A stretch of 64,000 nucleotides of DNA, from positions 41,533 to 105,532 of the forward strand of contig NZ_FOCV01000023.1 in assembly GCF_900110205.1 (NCBI RefSeq), read 5' to 3'. The notes under the pieces are model-generated. The model was not told the DNA's origin and made no database searches. It saw only the letters and a program-made list of their open reading frames with translations. Origin of the DNA: Rhizobium tibeticum (GTDB lineage Bacteria; Pseudomonadota; Alphaproteobacteria; Rhizobiales; Rhizobiaceae). Made by a program: the position numbers and the translations under genes. Shown here piece by piece: positions 45,436 through 54,224 of this stretch. Positions within the stretch are counted from its first letter, which is position 1; every line of letters starts with the position of its first letter.

Positions 45436-45746
45436 GCCCTTTCCTCCGGCGCGACGGTTGATAGCGACATGCCCGCTTCGACGAGGCTGGTGCAGGCGCG
45501 GATACGTTCGCCCGAGGTCTTCCACAGCCAGCAATCTTGGCAGGCTCCCATGAAACAGAAGCCAGCCCTGCGTTCGTGGTGGAACTCAAAGTTGCGGACG
45601 TGCCCGAGCTCGGTGTTGAGCGCAATAAGTACCGTTTCGCCGGCGCGCGCCACGACGGATTGGCCATCGACAGTGAGTTCGATGACGGGCGAAGCAATTG
45701 CGCCCAGCCTCTTGAAGCTTGTTTCTCGGCATTTTCGCAAGGTCAT
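45432..45746 (-). CDS. 2Fe-2S ferredoxin-like subunit (HcnA-like)
   Basis: A 104-residue protein with the plant-type ferredoxin cysteine pattern Cys64, Cys69, Cys72 and Cys85 (GFCFMGACQDCW and RACTSL). Such small subunits are the third part of opine oxidase/HcnABC-type dehydrogenases. It is the first gene of the minus-strand operon. ATG 45746 is preceded by GGAGGAAGAGGC. The divergent gap to 45890 contains a 15-bp palindrome. Confidence 0.88.
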   Translation of the reverse strand: MTLRKCRETSFKRLGAIASPVIELTVDGQSVVARAGETVLIALNTELGHVRNFEFHHERRAGFCFMGACQDCWLWKTSGERIRACTSLVEAGMSLSTVAPEERA

Positions 45747-45780
45747 GCCTCTTCCTCCCATTGTCAGTTCGACCCTAGTA

Positions 45781-45795
45781 ATCCATAATATGGAT
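45781..45795. promoter_or_regulatory. 15-bp palindromic operator, divergent region
   Basis: ATCCATAATATGGAT is a perfect inverted repeat except for its central base. It lies between the divergent 2Fe-2S and MmgE/PrpD genes. A partial copy (ATCCACAATAGTCCAT) starts at 45812 and a 14/15 copy at 53375 precedes the C45 hydrolase gene. The IclR-family protein at 47285 is the most likely ligand-controlled binder. Confidence 0.65.
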
Positions 45796-45889
45796 GTCAA
45801 TTAGGAATCAAATCCACAATAGTCCATCTCTAGCCACAGCTGTTCGAAAGTTTGAAACCACCTGAGGTAGTATCGAAAGGAAGTCTGCC

Positions 45890-47221
45890 TTGCCGAACGC
45901 AATATCCGAGCTCGCCGCCTTTTGCGGCTCAATTGAAACCGTAGGCGAAACGACCTTAAAGGCCGCCCGCAGAACGGTTCTTGACACGATCGGGGCCGCT
46001 GCCAGCGGTGCGACAACGCCCGGAGGTCGCGCCTCCTTTAAAGCTGCGAGCGCCATCTGGGGCGCCGGGGCGTCATCGATCTGGTTCTCCAGGGCGCTAC
46101 TCACGCCAGCCGGTGCCACCTTCGTCAACGCCACGTATGGGGCGAGCCTCGACCTTGACGACGGTCACCGTGCCGCTGCCGGACATCCGGCCGCTGCCAT
46201 CGTTCCAGCAGTGCTAGCCATTGTCGGCTGCCACGCTGTTTCGGGTCGCCGGTTGCTGACGGCCATTGCCATCGGATATGAGATTGCGGTTCGTGCCGCG
46301 GCCTCCCGTGGCATCAATAGCCTGCGCACCACCGACACGGGGCTCTGGTGCGGTTATGGCGCGGCTGCCGCCGCCGGCTGGCTCATGGCGTTTCCTCTTC
46401 CGGTGATTGCGCATGCGATGGCGATCGCTGGTCAGACTGCGACTGGTCAGTTTGCCACGGGCTGGACGCGTGTCGGCCACACGGTAAAGGAAGGAATTCC
46501 CTGGGCGGCAGCAAACGGTATTCAGGCAGCATATCTCGCTGCCGCCGGCCATAGGGGCCCGCTCGATCTGCTTGACGAGGAACCTGTCTACAACAGGACG
46601 CGGCTGCTTGCGGGGCTCGGAGACGCATGGGCTATCGAACAGGCCTATTTCAAGCGCTATAGCTGCTGCCGCTGGGCGCATGCGGCGATCGAGGCAGCGG
46701 TGCTTCTACAGGACGACCGCAAGCTATCCGCCCGCGCAATCGAGGGGATCGTCGTTGAAATCTTCGACAGAGCGCTCACCCTGCCGAACCAGGTTATACC
46801 CGCCTCGAACGAGGCTGCGCAGTACAGCATTCCCTTCTGCATCGCCGTGGCGCTTCTACACGGGCAGACCGCGCTGTTGCCGCTCGAGGATCGCCACCTC
46901 GCAGACCCCGATGTCATAGCACTCGCTTCGCGGGTACGGCTGGAAGCCAGCCCACGATATGTCGGCGCTTTTCCAGCAACGACCCCTGCGAGGGTTACCA
47001 TCTCGGCAGGCGGCGAGATTTTTTCGCTTGAGGTCACCTACCCCAAGGGAGAGCCCGGCAATCCGATTAGTGATGCAGAGCTTGGGGAGAAGTTCGCCAC
47101 GCTGACATCACGGCTGCCCATGTCTTCGCTCCAGGCGCGCTCCATTTCCGATGCGGTCAGCGCACTCATGGACGGGACGGTAACGACTTCGCTCCTCGAC
47201 GCCCTTTGCAACGCCTCATAG
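45890..47221 (+). CDS. MmgE/PrpD family protein
   Basis: A 443-residue protein of the 2-methylcitrate dehydratase / iminodisuccinate epimerase family. RRTVLDTIGAAASGAT at the start, ATYGASLDLDDGHRAAAGHPAAAIVPA (catalytic Asp/His region), GYEIAVRAA and YFKRYSCCRWAHAAIEAAV match the fold. Members act as dehydratases, isomerases or epimerases of carboxylic acids. It diverges from the dehydrogenase operon across a palindrome and is followed by the IclR gene. Substrate unknown. Confidence 0.87.
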   Translation: MPNAISELAAFCGSIETVGETTLKAARRTVLDTIGAAASGATTPGGRASFKAASAIWGAGASSIWFSRALLTPAGATFVNATYGASLDLDDGHRAAAGHPAAAIVPAVLAIVGCHAVSGRRLLTAIAIGYEIAVRAAASRGINSLRTTDTGLWCGYGAAAAAGWLMAFPLPVIAHAMAIAGQTATGQFATGWTRVGHTVKEGIPWAAANGIQAAYLAAAGHRGPLDLLDEEPVYNRTRLLAGLGDAWAIEQAYFKRYSCCRWAHAAIEAAVLLQDDRKLSARAIEGIVVEIFDRALTLPNQVIPASNEAAQYSIPFCIAVALLHGQTALLPLEDRHLADPDVIALASRVRLEASPRYVGAFPATTPARVTISAGGEIFSLEVTYPKGEPGNPISDAELGEKFATLTSRLPMSSLQARSISDAVSALMDGTVTTSLLDALCNAS

Positions 47222-47284
47222 TCATTCTACAAAGCTGCCATTTGATATACGAATCCGCCAAACCGGCAGACGGATGAGGTTGAA

Positions 47285-48115
47285 ATGGCAAGGGACGAGG
47301 TCGCGGTAACGGGAACACAGCTGCTCGACAGAGCGGTCGCGATCTTGAAATTCCTCGGCGATATCGGACAGAACGGCGCGACGATGGCGATGATTGGCGA
47401 TGCGCTTGGCCTGAAGCAGCCGACCGCGCATCGCATCATTACTGCGCTGGAGCGCCACGGTCTGGTCGATCGCGAACGCGAAACGAAGCGCTATCGCCTG
47501 GGGCTCGCGCTTTTTGCCATGGGCGCTGCCGCTGCCGATGGGACGGGATTGCGCGTGCTCGCTCGCCCTGCCCTGATGCGGCTTTCGGCGGCGACCGGAG
47601 ATTCCGTATTTCTGATGGCGCGGGCTGGCTTCAACACGGTCTGCGTCGATCGTCAGCAGGGCTCTTACATCATTGACAGCTTGACCGGTCATATCGGGGG
47701 ACAGATTCCGATGGGCGTCGGCCCTGCAAGCCAGGCGATCCTCGCCTTCCTGCCGTCAGCGGAGGCCGCAGTGATCGTTGCGACCAATGCGCCTCATTAT
47801 AAACAGTACGCACCGCTGACCGAACGAAAGGTCAAGGACGCTTTGGCGGCTGTCAGACAGAACGGCTACGCTGTCGATCACGGAGAACTTGTGGCAGGCA
47901 TATCGGCGATCGCCGTGCCTATCCTGCCACCCGGTCGTGACGCTGTGGCGGCAATCGCCATCAACCTGACAAGCGCCCGTTTGACGGAGGAGCGGCTCCC
48001 AACCCTGGTCAACATGCTGCAGAGTGAAGTCCGCCAGATCGAGGCAAGCCTTAATCCGCTTGACGAGCCACGTTTGGGATCGGCTGCCGCCGCCATGGTT
48101 TCGCCGCGGAGATGA
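47285..48115 (+). CDS. IclR-family transcriptional regulator
   Basis: A 276-residue regulator. Winged HTH in QLLDRAVAILKFLGDIGQNG to LKQPTAHRIITALERHGLVD (residues 10-60); effector domain from about residue 85, with VFLMARAGFNTVCVDRQQG and IPMGVGPASQAILAFLP. It follows the MmgE/PrpD gene by 63 nt. It likely controls the whole 38-53 kb cluster; the ATCCATAATATGGAT repeats are the candidate sites. Confidence 0.9.
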   Translation: MARDEVAVTGTQLLDRAVAILKFLGDIGQNGATMAMIGDALGLKQPTAHRIITALERHGLVDRERETKRYRLGLALFAMGAAAADGTGLRVLARPALMRLSAATGDSVFLMARAGFNTVCVDRQQGSYIIDSLTGHIGGQIPMGVGPASQAILAFLPSAEAAVIVATNAPHYKQYAPLTERKVKDALAAVRQNGYAVDHGELVAGISAIAVPILPPGRDAVAAIAINLTSARLTEERLPTLVNMLQSEVRQIEASLNPLDEPRLGSAAAAMVSPRR

Positions 48116-48164
48116 TAGACCCCTGTCTGCATTCATCACGGGCGCGCTGACGTCACGATTGAAC

Positions 48165-49034
48165 TCACCTCCCCCACGTAAAGGCCGGCATAACGAAATC
48201 AGGCAGCCGCTCGTGGTCGGAGCACAGGCGAGCAAGCCTACCCCAGAGCACGTCGCCAGTCTTGGGATTGACGAGTTGGTCATGATGGATTCCGGTCAGC
48301 ACCAGGGCCGCATCTATTCCGGCTCTGCGCGCTCCAACAATGTCGGTTTCAAGCCCGTCGCCAATCGCCAGAACATGGTCTCGGGCAAGCCCAAGGACTG
48401 CGAGGGCCCGGTCGTAAGCCGGTAGGCGCGGCTTTCCGTAATAGAGAACGGCTCCCCCAAGACGCTCGTAGTGCGCGGCGATCGTACCTGCGCAATCGAT
48501 GCGCGTCGTGCCGATCATGACAGCGTGGTCGGGATTGGCGCAGACCATGACAAGTCCTCTCGCCTGCGCGTTCCCAAGGACCCGCTCAGCGTCCTCAAGC
48601 GCCTTGTTCCCACTTACTCCGGTACACAACAGGAAGTCGGCCTGATCAACCCCTTCTGCGCGTTCTCGCCCGGATCCATCAAAAAGGCCGGACAATTCAG
48701 ATGGGCCGATATGGAAAAAGCGGCGTCCAAGATTTCGGTTAGCGTCGTTCGACAAAGCCTCGAAGGCAAGTTCACCGGACGTGACCAGGCCGCCGTATAG
48801 GTCTGGTGTGAAACCCATTTGAGCGAGACGGGCGGCAACGTCCTCGCGCCGCCGAGGCGAGTTGGACAGGAGACACGCAGCAATCTCACCTCTATGAAGC
48901 ATGCGTAGAGCGTCGATGGCCCCGTCAAGAGGATTGAGGCCGTCATGCACCGTACCGAAAAGGTCGAGAATGATGCCCCGGTAACGCGAAGCGATATCCC
49001 GAAGGTTTGTAAGGACCCATGGCCGGCCAGTCAT
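48165..49034 (-). CDS. HAD-superfamily class IIA hydrolase
   Basis: A 289-residue phosphatase of the NagD-like HAD-IIA group. IILDLFGTVHDGLNPLDGA holds the nucleophile Asp24; CLLSNSPRRREDV is motif II (Ser), YYGKPRLPAYDRAL motif III (Lys), and AIGDGLETDIVGARRAGID motif IV. The ending PDFVMPAFTWGR is typical of the TIGR01459-type subfamily. Start 49034 overlaps the EamA gene. It probably dephosphorylates a pathway metabolite. Confidence 0.87.
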   Translation of the reverse strand: MTGRPWVLTNLRDIASRYRGIILDLFGTVHDGLNPLDGAIDALRMLHRGEIAACLLSNSPRRREDVAARLAQMGFTPDLYGGLVTSGELAFEALSNDANRNLGRRFFHIGPSELSGLFDGSGRERAEGVDQADFLLCTGVSGNKALEDAERVLGNAQARGLVMVCANPDHAVMIGTTRIDCAGTIAAHYERLGGAVLYYGKPRLPAYDRALAVLGLARDHVLAIGDGLETDIVGARRAGIDAALVLTGIHHDQLVNPKTGDVLWGRLARLCSDHERLPDFVMPAFTWGR

Positions 49035-49909
49035 GGCGGACACCTCCGTTGGCGATCTGCATCTCGCCGCCATCGCGTCAGAATGTGACCGATGGCGGTC
49101 GTAACGATGATCGCGCCGCCGAACACGCTTGGTAGTCCCGGCCGTTGGTCGAACGTTAGCCAGACCCATAGCGGCGAAAGAGGGACTTCGACGAGTGAGA
49201 ACAGCGCTACCTCGGCGCTGGGCAGCAATTGTGCTCCCTTGCTGTAAAGCACCAGGCCGAGCACCATCTGGATGAGCGAAAAGCAAGCGAGAAGGAGTGC
49301 ATCGTCAAGATCAATGCTTATGCTGGGTGCGAAACAGAGCGCAACAATTGCGGCAATCACATTGGATACCGCGATAATCCAAAGAACTGATCGGCCCCGG
49401 TCAGCGCGCAACGCCACCGTCATGAACGCGATCGATATTGTCATTAGAAGCGCCAGCAGGTTGCCCAACTGACTGGAGCTTCCGCCCGGAGAACCGGTGA
49501 AGATAACTGCGGCGCCGACAAGTGCTGCGCCTGAAAAGAAGACTGTCGGGCGCGCCGGTCTCTCACGAAGCGTGAGGGCAGACGCGATGGCGGCGAGGAC
49601 GGGAAGCGATGCATGGATCATCGCAACATTGGCAACCGATGTCAGTTGCAATGCGGGGATGAAGGTGACCATTCCGAATGCCGAGCAGCCGGTAGCGACA
49701 AACCACGATCGTCTCAACAGGCGTGGATGAAATCCGGCGTCACCGCGCATCAAGGCCGCACCGCCGACCGCGATCGCGCCAAAGAAGCTGCGCCAGAAGA
49801 GAATTGTCCAGACGTCGAGTGTCACGAGGAGACCCATAAACAATCCAGCGGTGCTCCAAAGCATGGCTGCCCCGAGGATGTAGAACGTTCCCAGGTGCTG
49901 AACCTTCAT
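49031..49909 (-). CDS. EamA-family (DMT) transporter
   Basis: A 292-residue membrane protein with about ten hydrophobic helices in two EamA repeats: ILGAAMLWSTAGLFMGLL to ASALTLRERP, and ALLMTISIAFMTVALRADRG to VLTFDQRPGLPSVFGGAII. DMT carriers usually export amino acids or metabolites. It overlaps the alanine racemase-like gene by 4 nt and the HAD gene by 4 nt, so the three are one unit. Confidence 0.87.
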   Translation of the reverse strand: MKVQHLGTFYILGAAMLWSTAGLFMGLLVTLDVWTILFWRSFFGAIAVGGAALMRGDAGFHPRLLRRSWFVATGCSAFGMVTFIPALQLTSVANVAMIHASLPVLAAIASALTLRERPARPTVFFSGAALVGAAVIFTGSPGGSSSQLGNLLALLMTISIAFMTVALRADRGRSVLWIIAVSNVIAAIVALCFAPSISIDLDDALLLACFSLIQMVLGLVLYSKGAQLLPSAEVALFSLVEVPLSPLWVWLTFDQRPGLPSVFGGAIIVTTAIGHILTRWRRDADRQRRCPP

Positions 49910-51018
49910 GCGCTTGCTCCGATGGACGGTTCCTGGCTGAGGAGCGCGTAGTGACGGGGACAACTTGATCCGAGCCGAACCAGTAGCTCTTGTGGGATTG
50001 TACGGGCTGCCTTTGCCATGGCTTCGACAGACAAACGAGGGCCCAGAAACTCGACAGCCCGCCCCGGCATGCACAAAGCCAGGGGAACATCGCTGAGATC
50101 TATCGCGACATATTCCATGGCGACGCGGCCAACGACAGGAACCATGTATGAGCCGATCGCGGCGGCGATGGCGTTTCCCCCCGACCAAGGCAGGCCGACC
50201 GCGTAGCCCAGGGCGACGATACCGATACGCATGGAATGTGCGGCGCGAAAACTCGCGGCATATCCAACCGCCTCGCCACGCTGGACGGTCCTGACATCGG
50301 CAAGGCGCGCAAACAGTTGCACAACGGGCAGAAGAGGATTTGGCTCTACGCCTGCATTGTTTAATCCAAAGAGCGCGGACCCTGCTCGAATAAGATCGAA
50401 ATGGAAGCTCTGATCGAGCCAGACAGCAGCCGAGGCAGCCAGGCTGCGCCTTCGTGGATCGAGCACTTGGCACATTGCTACGAAGCGGTCTCGTTGCAGA
50501 CGGTTTGTGGGGTCATTGCGGACATCAGCGCATGCGAGGTGGCTGATCACGAGATCAGGCGGGCGTTGCGAGATGTGCACCAGGGCCCGTGCCTCGGTGA
50601 ATGTAAGGCCGAAGCGTGAAAAGCCGGTATCGACATTGATGACGAATTCAGGAAGTTGACGGGACGCAACGAGCGCGTCTGCCAGAGAATGGCAAACGGG
50701 GGTCAAGCGGTGGCTGAGACACGTTTCCAATTCGCTCTCTTTGACCCCTGAGAGGATATAGATATGAGCCAGGTTTGCGAGCGTTCGGCGAACCTGGACC
50801 GCCTCGCGAAGGTCAGCGACAAAAATGCTTTTGCAGCCCGCTGCGACGAGGGTTGGAACGATCAGGTCGATTCCCAAGCCATAGGCGTCGTTCTTGACCA
50901 CAGCAGCGACTTCCGTGTCCGGCCGGACCAGCGATCTTAGACGGTGAAAGTTTGCTCCGATTGCTGACACGTCGATTCGCAGTTCTGCTGGCATGGACGG
51001 GATCCGGGGCGTTCGCAT
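49906..51018 (-). CDS. Alanine racemase-like PLP enzyme
   Basis: A 370-residue fold-type III PLP enzyme. Lys42 in AAVVKNDAYGLG binds PLP; FVINVDTGFSRFGL is the barrel motif and the second catalytic Tyr lies in AVGYAASFRAAHS. IRAGSALFGLN replaces the common RPGIxLYG. It is first in the alr-eamA-HAD unit. Since it lies in a catabolic cluster, racemisation of a substrate amino acid is more likely than cell-wall D-Ala supply. ATG 51018 is chosen over a TTG 9 nt upstream. Confidence 0.87.
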   Translation of the reverse strand: MRTPRIPSMPAELRIDVSAIGANFHRLRSLVRPDTEVAAVVKNDAYGLGIDLIVPTLVAAGCKSIFVADLREAVQVRRTLANLAHIYILSGVKESELETCLSHRLTPVCHSLADALVASRQLPEFVINVDTGFSRFGLTFTEARALVHISQRPPDLVISHLACADVRNDPTNRLQRDRFVAMCQVLDPRRRSLAASAAVWLDQSFHFDLIRAGSALFGLNNAGVEPNPLLPVVQLFARLADVRTVQRGEAVGYAASFRAAHSMRIGIVALGYAVGLPWSGGNAIAAAIGSYMVPVVGRVAMEYVAIDLSDVPLALCMPGRAVEFLGPRLSVEAMAKAARTIPQELLVRLGSSCPRHYALLSQEPSIGASA

Positions 51019-51146
51019 GGACGACAACCTAAAGAAACAATAAATTATCGTTGCAATCTAAGGTAAAATGCTCCAGATTGCTATCTAGAAATGTGGTGGC
51101 TCAATAATTCGTCTTTTGGTTGCTGTCAAACTTGGAGGAGATCGCA

Positions 51147-52310
51147 ATGACTGCGAGTAGGAAAACACCCCATATTCTCATTATCGGCAGCGGTGTGCTG
51201 GGTGGCGATGTTCTTGATTTTCTGCTTCAGAGCGGGCGGGACTACGCCTTGACTGTCGGCGTGAGAAGACCCGAAACCGCGTTGCTGCGGGTCAATCTCG
51301 CGCGCTATACGGCGATGAATCTCGGTCGAGAGCCGCACGTCGATATGATGCCTCTCGATTTGATGAACATCGAGCAGACAGCCGAGCGCCTGGACAAGGT
51401 CAAGCCTGACATCATTTTCAATGCGGCCACGTTACATAGTTGGTGGGTTATCACCAAACTACCTCCTGAGGCATATAAGTCTCTGGACATGGCGCGTGGG
51501 GGCGTGTGGACGCCCATGCACCAGGTCCTCGTGCGTCGCCTGATGAAGGCAGTGCGACTGGCTGACAGCCCCGCAGTCGTCGTCAATGCTTCCTATCCTG
51601 ATGTCGTCAATGCGTCGCTTGCCGCAGAAGGGCTGTCCCCTGCGGTTGGCATCGGCAACATCGCAAATGCGGTCCCGGGTATTCGCCTTGCCGCAGCTTA
51701 CATGCTCAGGCGCGATCCAGCAGCGATCGACATCCGCTTCTTTGCCCATCACTATCTGAGCTACCGAATGCCAAGCACCGGCGGAACGGACGGTGCTCCC
51801 TACCATCTGACAATTTATGCTGATGGCGCCGAAGTCCCCGCGGCCGAGATTGATCACAACGTTCTGTTTTCTCATGTCGCCGGGCGGTTCCGGCGGGTCA
51901 AAGGGCTTGCCGGGCAGTCCGTCACCGCATCCTCTGCGACCGCGATGCTCCATGCGGTCGCCTCTCGTTCCGGCCAGGTTGTTCATGGGCCTGGGCCGCT
52001 CGGTCTTGTCGGCGGCTATCCGATCCGTGTGTCGCCGACGGGTTTTCTCGTCGATCTGCCGGCCGGTCTGACGCTTGACGAGGCAATCGACATCAACCGG
52101 CGCTGCCAGCGCTACGACGGTATCGAGAGTGTCGATGATGACGGCACTGTTCGCATGACGGAGGCGTCGTCGAAGATCATGAGGGAGGTGATCGGCTACG
52201 ACTGCCGTCCGTATCGGCCGGATGAATGCGAGGAACGAGCCGAAGAGCTTGCATCGCGCTTTGCCGAATATGCTCGTCGATCGGGCGTCAACGATCTTTC
52301 CGTGGCCTAG
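51147..52310 (+). CDS. Saccharopine-dehydrogenase-like NAD(P)-binding protein
   Basis: A 387-residue protein. The N-terminal Rossmann motif ILIIGSGVLGGDVLDFLLQSG (residues 9-29) and DIIFNAATLHSWW resemble saccharopine/opine dehydrogenase-like proteins, but I cannot assign a known enzyme. ATG 51147 has a strong GGAGGAG site. It diverges from the alr unit and converges, with a 4-nt overlap, on the C45 hydrolase gene. It could catalyse a reductive or oxidative step on an amino-acid derivative. Confidence 0.7.
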   Translation: MTASRKTPHILIIGSGVLGGDVLDFLLQSGRDYALTVGVRRPETALLRVNLARYTAMNLGREPHVDMMPLDLMNIEQTAERLDKVKPDIIFNAATLHSWWVITKLPPEAYKSLDMARGGVWTPMHQVLVRRLMKAVRLADSPAVVVNASYPDVVNASLAAEGLSPAVGIGNIANAVPGIRLAAAYMLRRDPAAIDIRFFAHHYLSYRMPSTGGTDGAPYHLTIYADGAEVPAAEIDHNVLFSHVAGRFRRVKGLAGQSVTASSATAMLHAVASRSGQVVHGPGPLGLVGGYPIRVSPTGFLVDLPAGLTLDEAIDINRRCQRYDGIESVDDDGTVRMTEASSKIMREVIGYDCRPYRPDECEERAEELASRFAEYARRSGVNDLSVA

Positions 52311-53350
52311 GCCGCCGCGGTCCATGCGGTGTCGAAGGCGTGAAAATCGCCCCGGTCCGGCCGTCCGAGGCAAATCGATGCGCGTCGCCTCCTGCATTCG
52401 AAGATGACGGAAAATGCCGTCTGTGTCGGTTCTCGCGGGGACGCGGTCTTGCATATCGCGTCTGGCGCACCATTGGTGTCCGACAGAAGGCGGCAGATAC
52501 CAGCGACGTCACTGATACAATGGAGCTTGGCAGCTCGAAGCCGCTCTCGGCTAGAGGGATAGATACGTGCCGCTGTTTCTATGTCCTCCATGATCGCAAC
52601 CGACGACGTGAGAGGATGATTTGTATGAACGATTGGGCTTCCCGTGAGGGCAACAGGGCCGATTGATGGTGAAATCTCCACACCGTCCACCTGGGCCGAG
52701 GCGTCTGCGAGGAGGTAGCAGCGTCCGGACATGTGGCTGACCCGTCGAAGTGTCGCCAGCGCACCGGCAGTGTGCCGCTCTTTAAGGATCAGGCGTCTGA
52801 CCACGAGGCTCGGCATTCCGTGGGCGGCAGCATCAAGCATGAGATCGTTCGTCACGAACGCCAAGCCGGCACGATTCATTCCGACCCAGCCGAGCGTGCC
52901 GGGGGACGTCACCATGATCAGGCCGCCATCGTCATCGTCAATGCCATCGTGGACGAGAAGAACGAGCTCCTCTTCCGTGCCAGGAAGCGCGTCCCAGTTT
53001 TGCGCCAAGACCGCGCCAGCCCCTGTAGCGCATGCCACCGTAGTGCAGCCGTTGGCAACCGCACCATCGAAGAACTCGAAACCGGAAAGGAGATAGATAT
53101 CAAGCGGAGCCAATCCACTTCCGTCAGCGATGCCTTTGAGCTCCGCGACAATGGTAGGCGCCATACCCTCAAGCAGCCGCCAGGAGTTGGCCGCGCGCCG
53201 CTCCGCGCGCAGCCAGGCCCGATCCGCCGTCGATCGCCTGAGGCGCAGGAACGACGTTTGGATCGATGTGGACAATGCAACGCCGTGTTGCTTTCCGCGG
53301 GCGTAGGCATCGCCGCGCAGATGGAGAATCGGAATTTTACCAGAACTCAT
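52307..53350 (-). CDS. C45-family linear amide hydrolase (acyl-CoA:6-APA acyltransferase-like)
   Basis: A 347-residue Ntn-type hydrolase. ILHLRGDAYARGKQHGVAL is the family's N-terminal motif and Cys102 in NGCTTVACATGAG is the expected autocatalytic nucleophile, followed by VLAQNWDALPG. Reaction type: cleavage or transfer of an acyl/amide bond. ATG 53350 is chosen because a GTG at 53380 would lie inside the operator at 53375-53389. Its promoter copy of the cluster palindrome suggests coregulation with the dehydrogenase operon. Confidence 0.82.
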   Translation of the reverse strand: MSSGKIPILHLRGDAYARGKQHGVALSTSIQTSFLRLRRSTADRAWLRAERRAANSWRLLEGMAPTIVAELKGIADGSGLAPLDIYLLSGFEFFDGAVANGCTTVACATGAGAVLAQNWDALPGTEEELVLLVHDGIDDDDGGLIMVTSPGTLGWVGMNRAGLAFVTNDLMLDAAAHGMPSLVVRRLILKERHTAGALATLRRVSHMSGRCYLLADASAQVDGVEISPSIGPVALTGSPIVHTNHPLTSSVAIMEDIETAARIYPSSRERLRAAKLHCISDVAGICRLLSDTNGAPDAICKTASPREPTQTAFSVIFECRRRRASICLGRPDRGDFHAFDTAWTAAA

Positions 53351-53374
53351 AGCGTGGCCCATTTTTGAAGATAT

Positions 53375-53389
53375 ATCCACAATATGGAT
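53375..53389. promoter_or_regulatory. Second copy of the 15-bp cluster operator
   Basis: ATCCACAATATGGAT differs from the site at 45781 by one base (T to C) and lies just upstream of the C45 hydrolase start at 53350. Confidence 0.65.
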
Positions 53390-53495
53390 TCTCGATTTTT
53401 CCGAGTCTACGCGTGTACAAGCTGTCGGTGTGCGAAAGTTGACTGCTACTACGGGTCGATGCTCGGCGTGCGTTCACGTCACGAGGAGGCAAGGC

Positions 53496-53627
53496 ATGGC
53501 ACTTGGAATTGCAGTCGGAATTGACCTCTGTGCTGTCATCGGGACCGCACGTCATGACATCTCCATCGGCACCGCGATTGGTATCGCGATCGGTGCAGCC
53601 GTTGGCGCTTTGCGTCACTCGATTTAG
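53496..53627 (+). CDS. 43-residue glycine-rich membrane protein
   Basis: MALGIAVGIDLCAVIG, then ISIGTAIGIAIGAAVGAL forms a glycine-zipper-like membrane segment. GAGGAGG lies upstream of ATG 53496. Such tiny hydrophobic proteins are common in rhizobia and usually uncharacterised. Confidence 0.65.
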   Translation: MALGIAVGIDLCAVIGTARHDISIGTAIGIAIGAAVGALRHSI

Positions 53628-53722
53628 CCAACTCAAATAAGCAAGCGCGGCGAGGAGCCAGCGTACCTCGCTCTGCTCTCCGCATGATCGCCTGTCGCCG
53701 CCGCGCCACCAGGTTATGGAAT

Positions 53723-53747
53723 GGAACAGGAAACTCGAGCAGGAGTT
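53723..53747 (+). promoter_or_regulatory. EcfG/RpoE2-type promoter
   Basis: GGAAC at 53723-53727 and GTT at 53745-53747, spacer 17 nt. It lies 37 nt upstream of the 24-residue gene at 53785. Confidence 0.65.
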
Positions 53748-53784
53748 ACATACTCATGCAGCTCGAAGAGGAGAAGGTTTTCCC

Positions 53785-53859
53785 ATGAACAACATTGTTT
53801 GGCTTGTCGGCGCAATCGTTATCGTTCTCGCAATTTTGAGCTTCTTCGGTCTACGCTGA
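53785..53859 (+). CDS. 24-residue single-helix membrane microprotein
   Basis: MNNIVWLVGAIVIVLAILSF followed by FGLR is one hydrophobic helix with a short basic end. GAGGAGAAGG precedes the ATG and an EcfG-type promoter sits 37 nt upstream. I recall near-identical tiny proteins in other Alphaproteobacteria. Too short for standard ORF calling; probably a membrane stress microprotein. Confidence 0.65.
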   Translation: MNNIVWLVGAIVIVLAILSFFGLR

Positions 53860-54038
53860 TCCGTCGGGGCAACGAATCCCAAGCTGGTCTCCAATCGTCC
53901 GGCTAATCTACTGGTCGCGCGTCCGTCGCAGGAGGATGCGCAGGCGATGCTAAGTCCCTAAGATTTCAGGGAGCGCGTCTTATTTTATTGCAAGCTAAAA
54001 TAGACTTTAGTAGCATCTTCACGTCAGGGGAGGATTTC

Positions 54039-54224
54039 ATGCAGCAAGTAGAGCTTGAAGGCGCCGATTCCATCATGGCAACCAGGGTCTGGAGCGTGCC
54101 GGAATTTTGCGCTCGCCACCGGTTGGACAATAATGAGGAAGCGAGGCTGATCGTGCTGTTCGGCCCGTTCGCGACGGCAGCTGAGCTCATGCACAACATG
54201 ACACGTGCGCCAAAGTTCAGGTAA
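54039..54224 (+). CDS. Small hypothetical protein
   Basis: A 61-residue soluble protein starting MQQVELEGADSIM, with VPEFCARHRLDNNEEARLIV (helix-turn-helix-like helices) and ending MTRAPKFR. ATG 54039 follows GGGGAGGAT, a strong site; an upstream in-frame TTG is less likely. No family recognised; the layout resembles small rhizobial DUF proteins. Confidence 0.6.
   Translation: MQQVELEGADSIMATRVWSVPEFCARHRLDNNEEARLIVLFGPFATAAELMHNMTRAPKFR

Noticed and set aside
49910..50473. Upstream extension of the EamA transporter frame
   Set aside because: It lies within the alanine-racemase-like gene in another frame; the transporter's first helix starts right at 49909.
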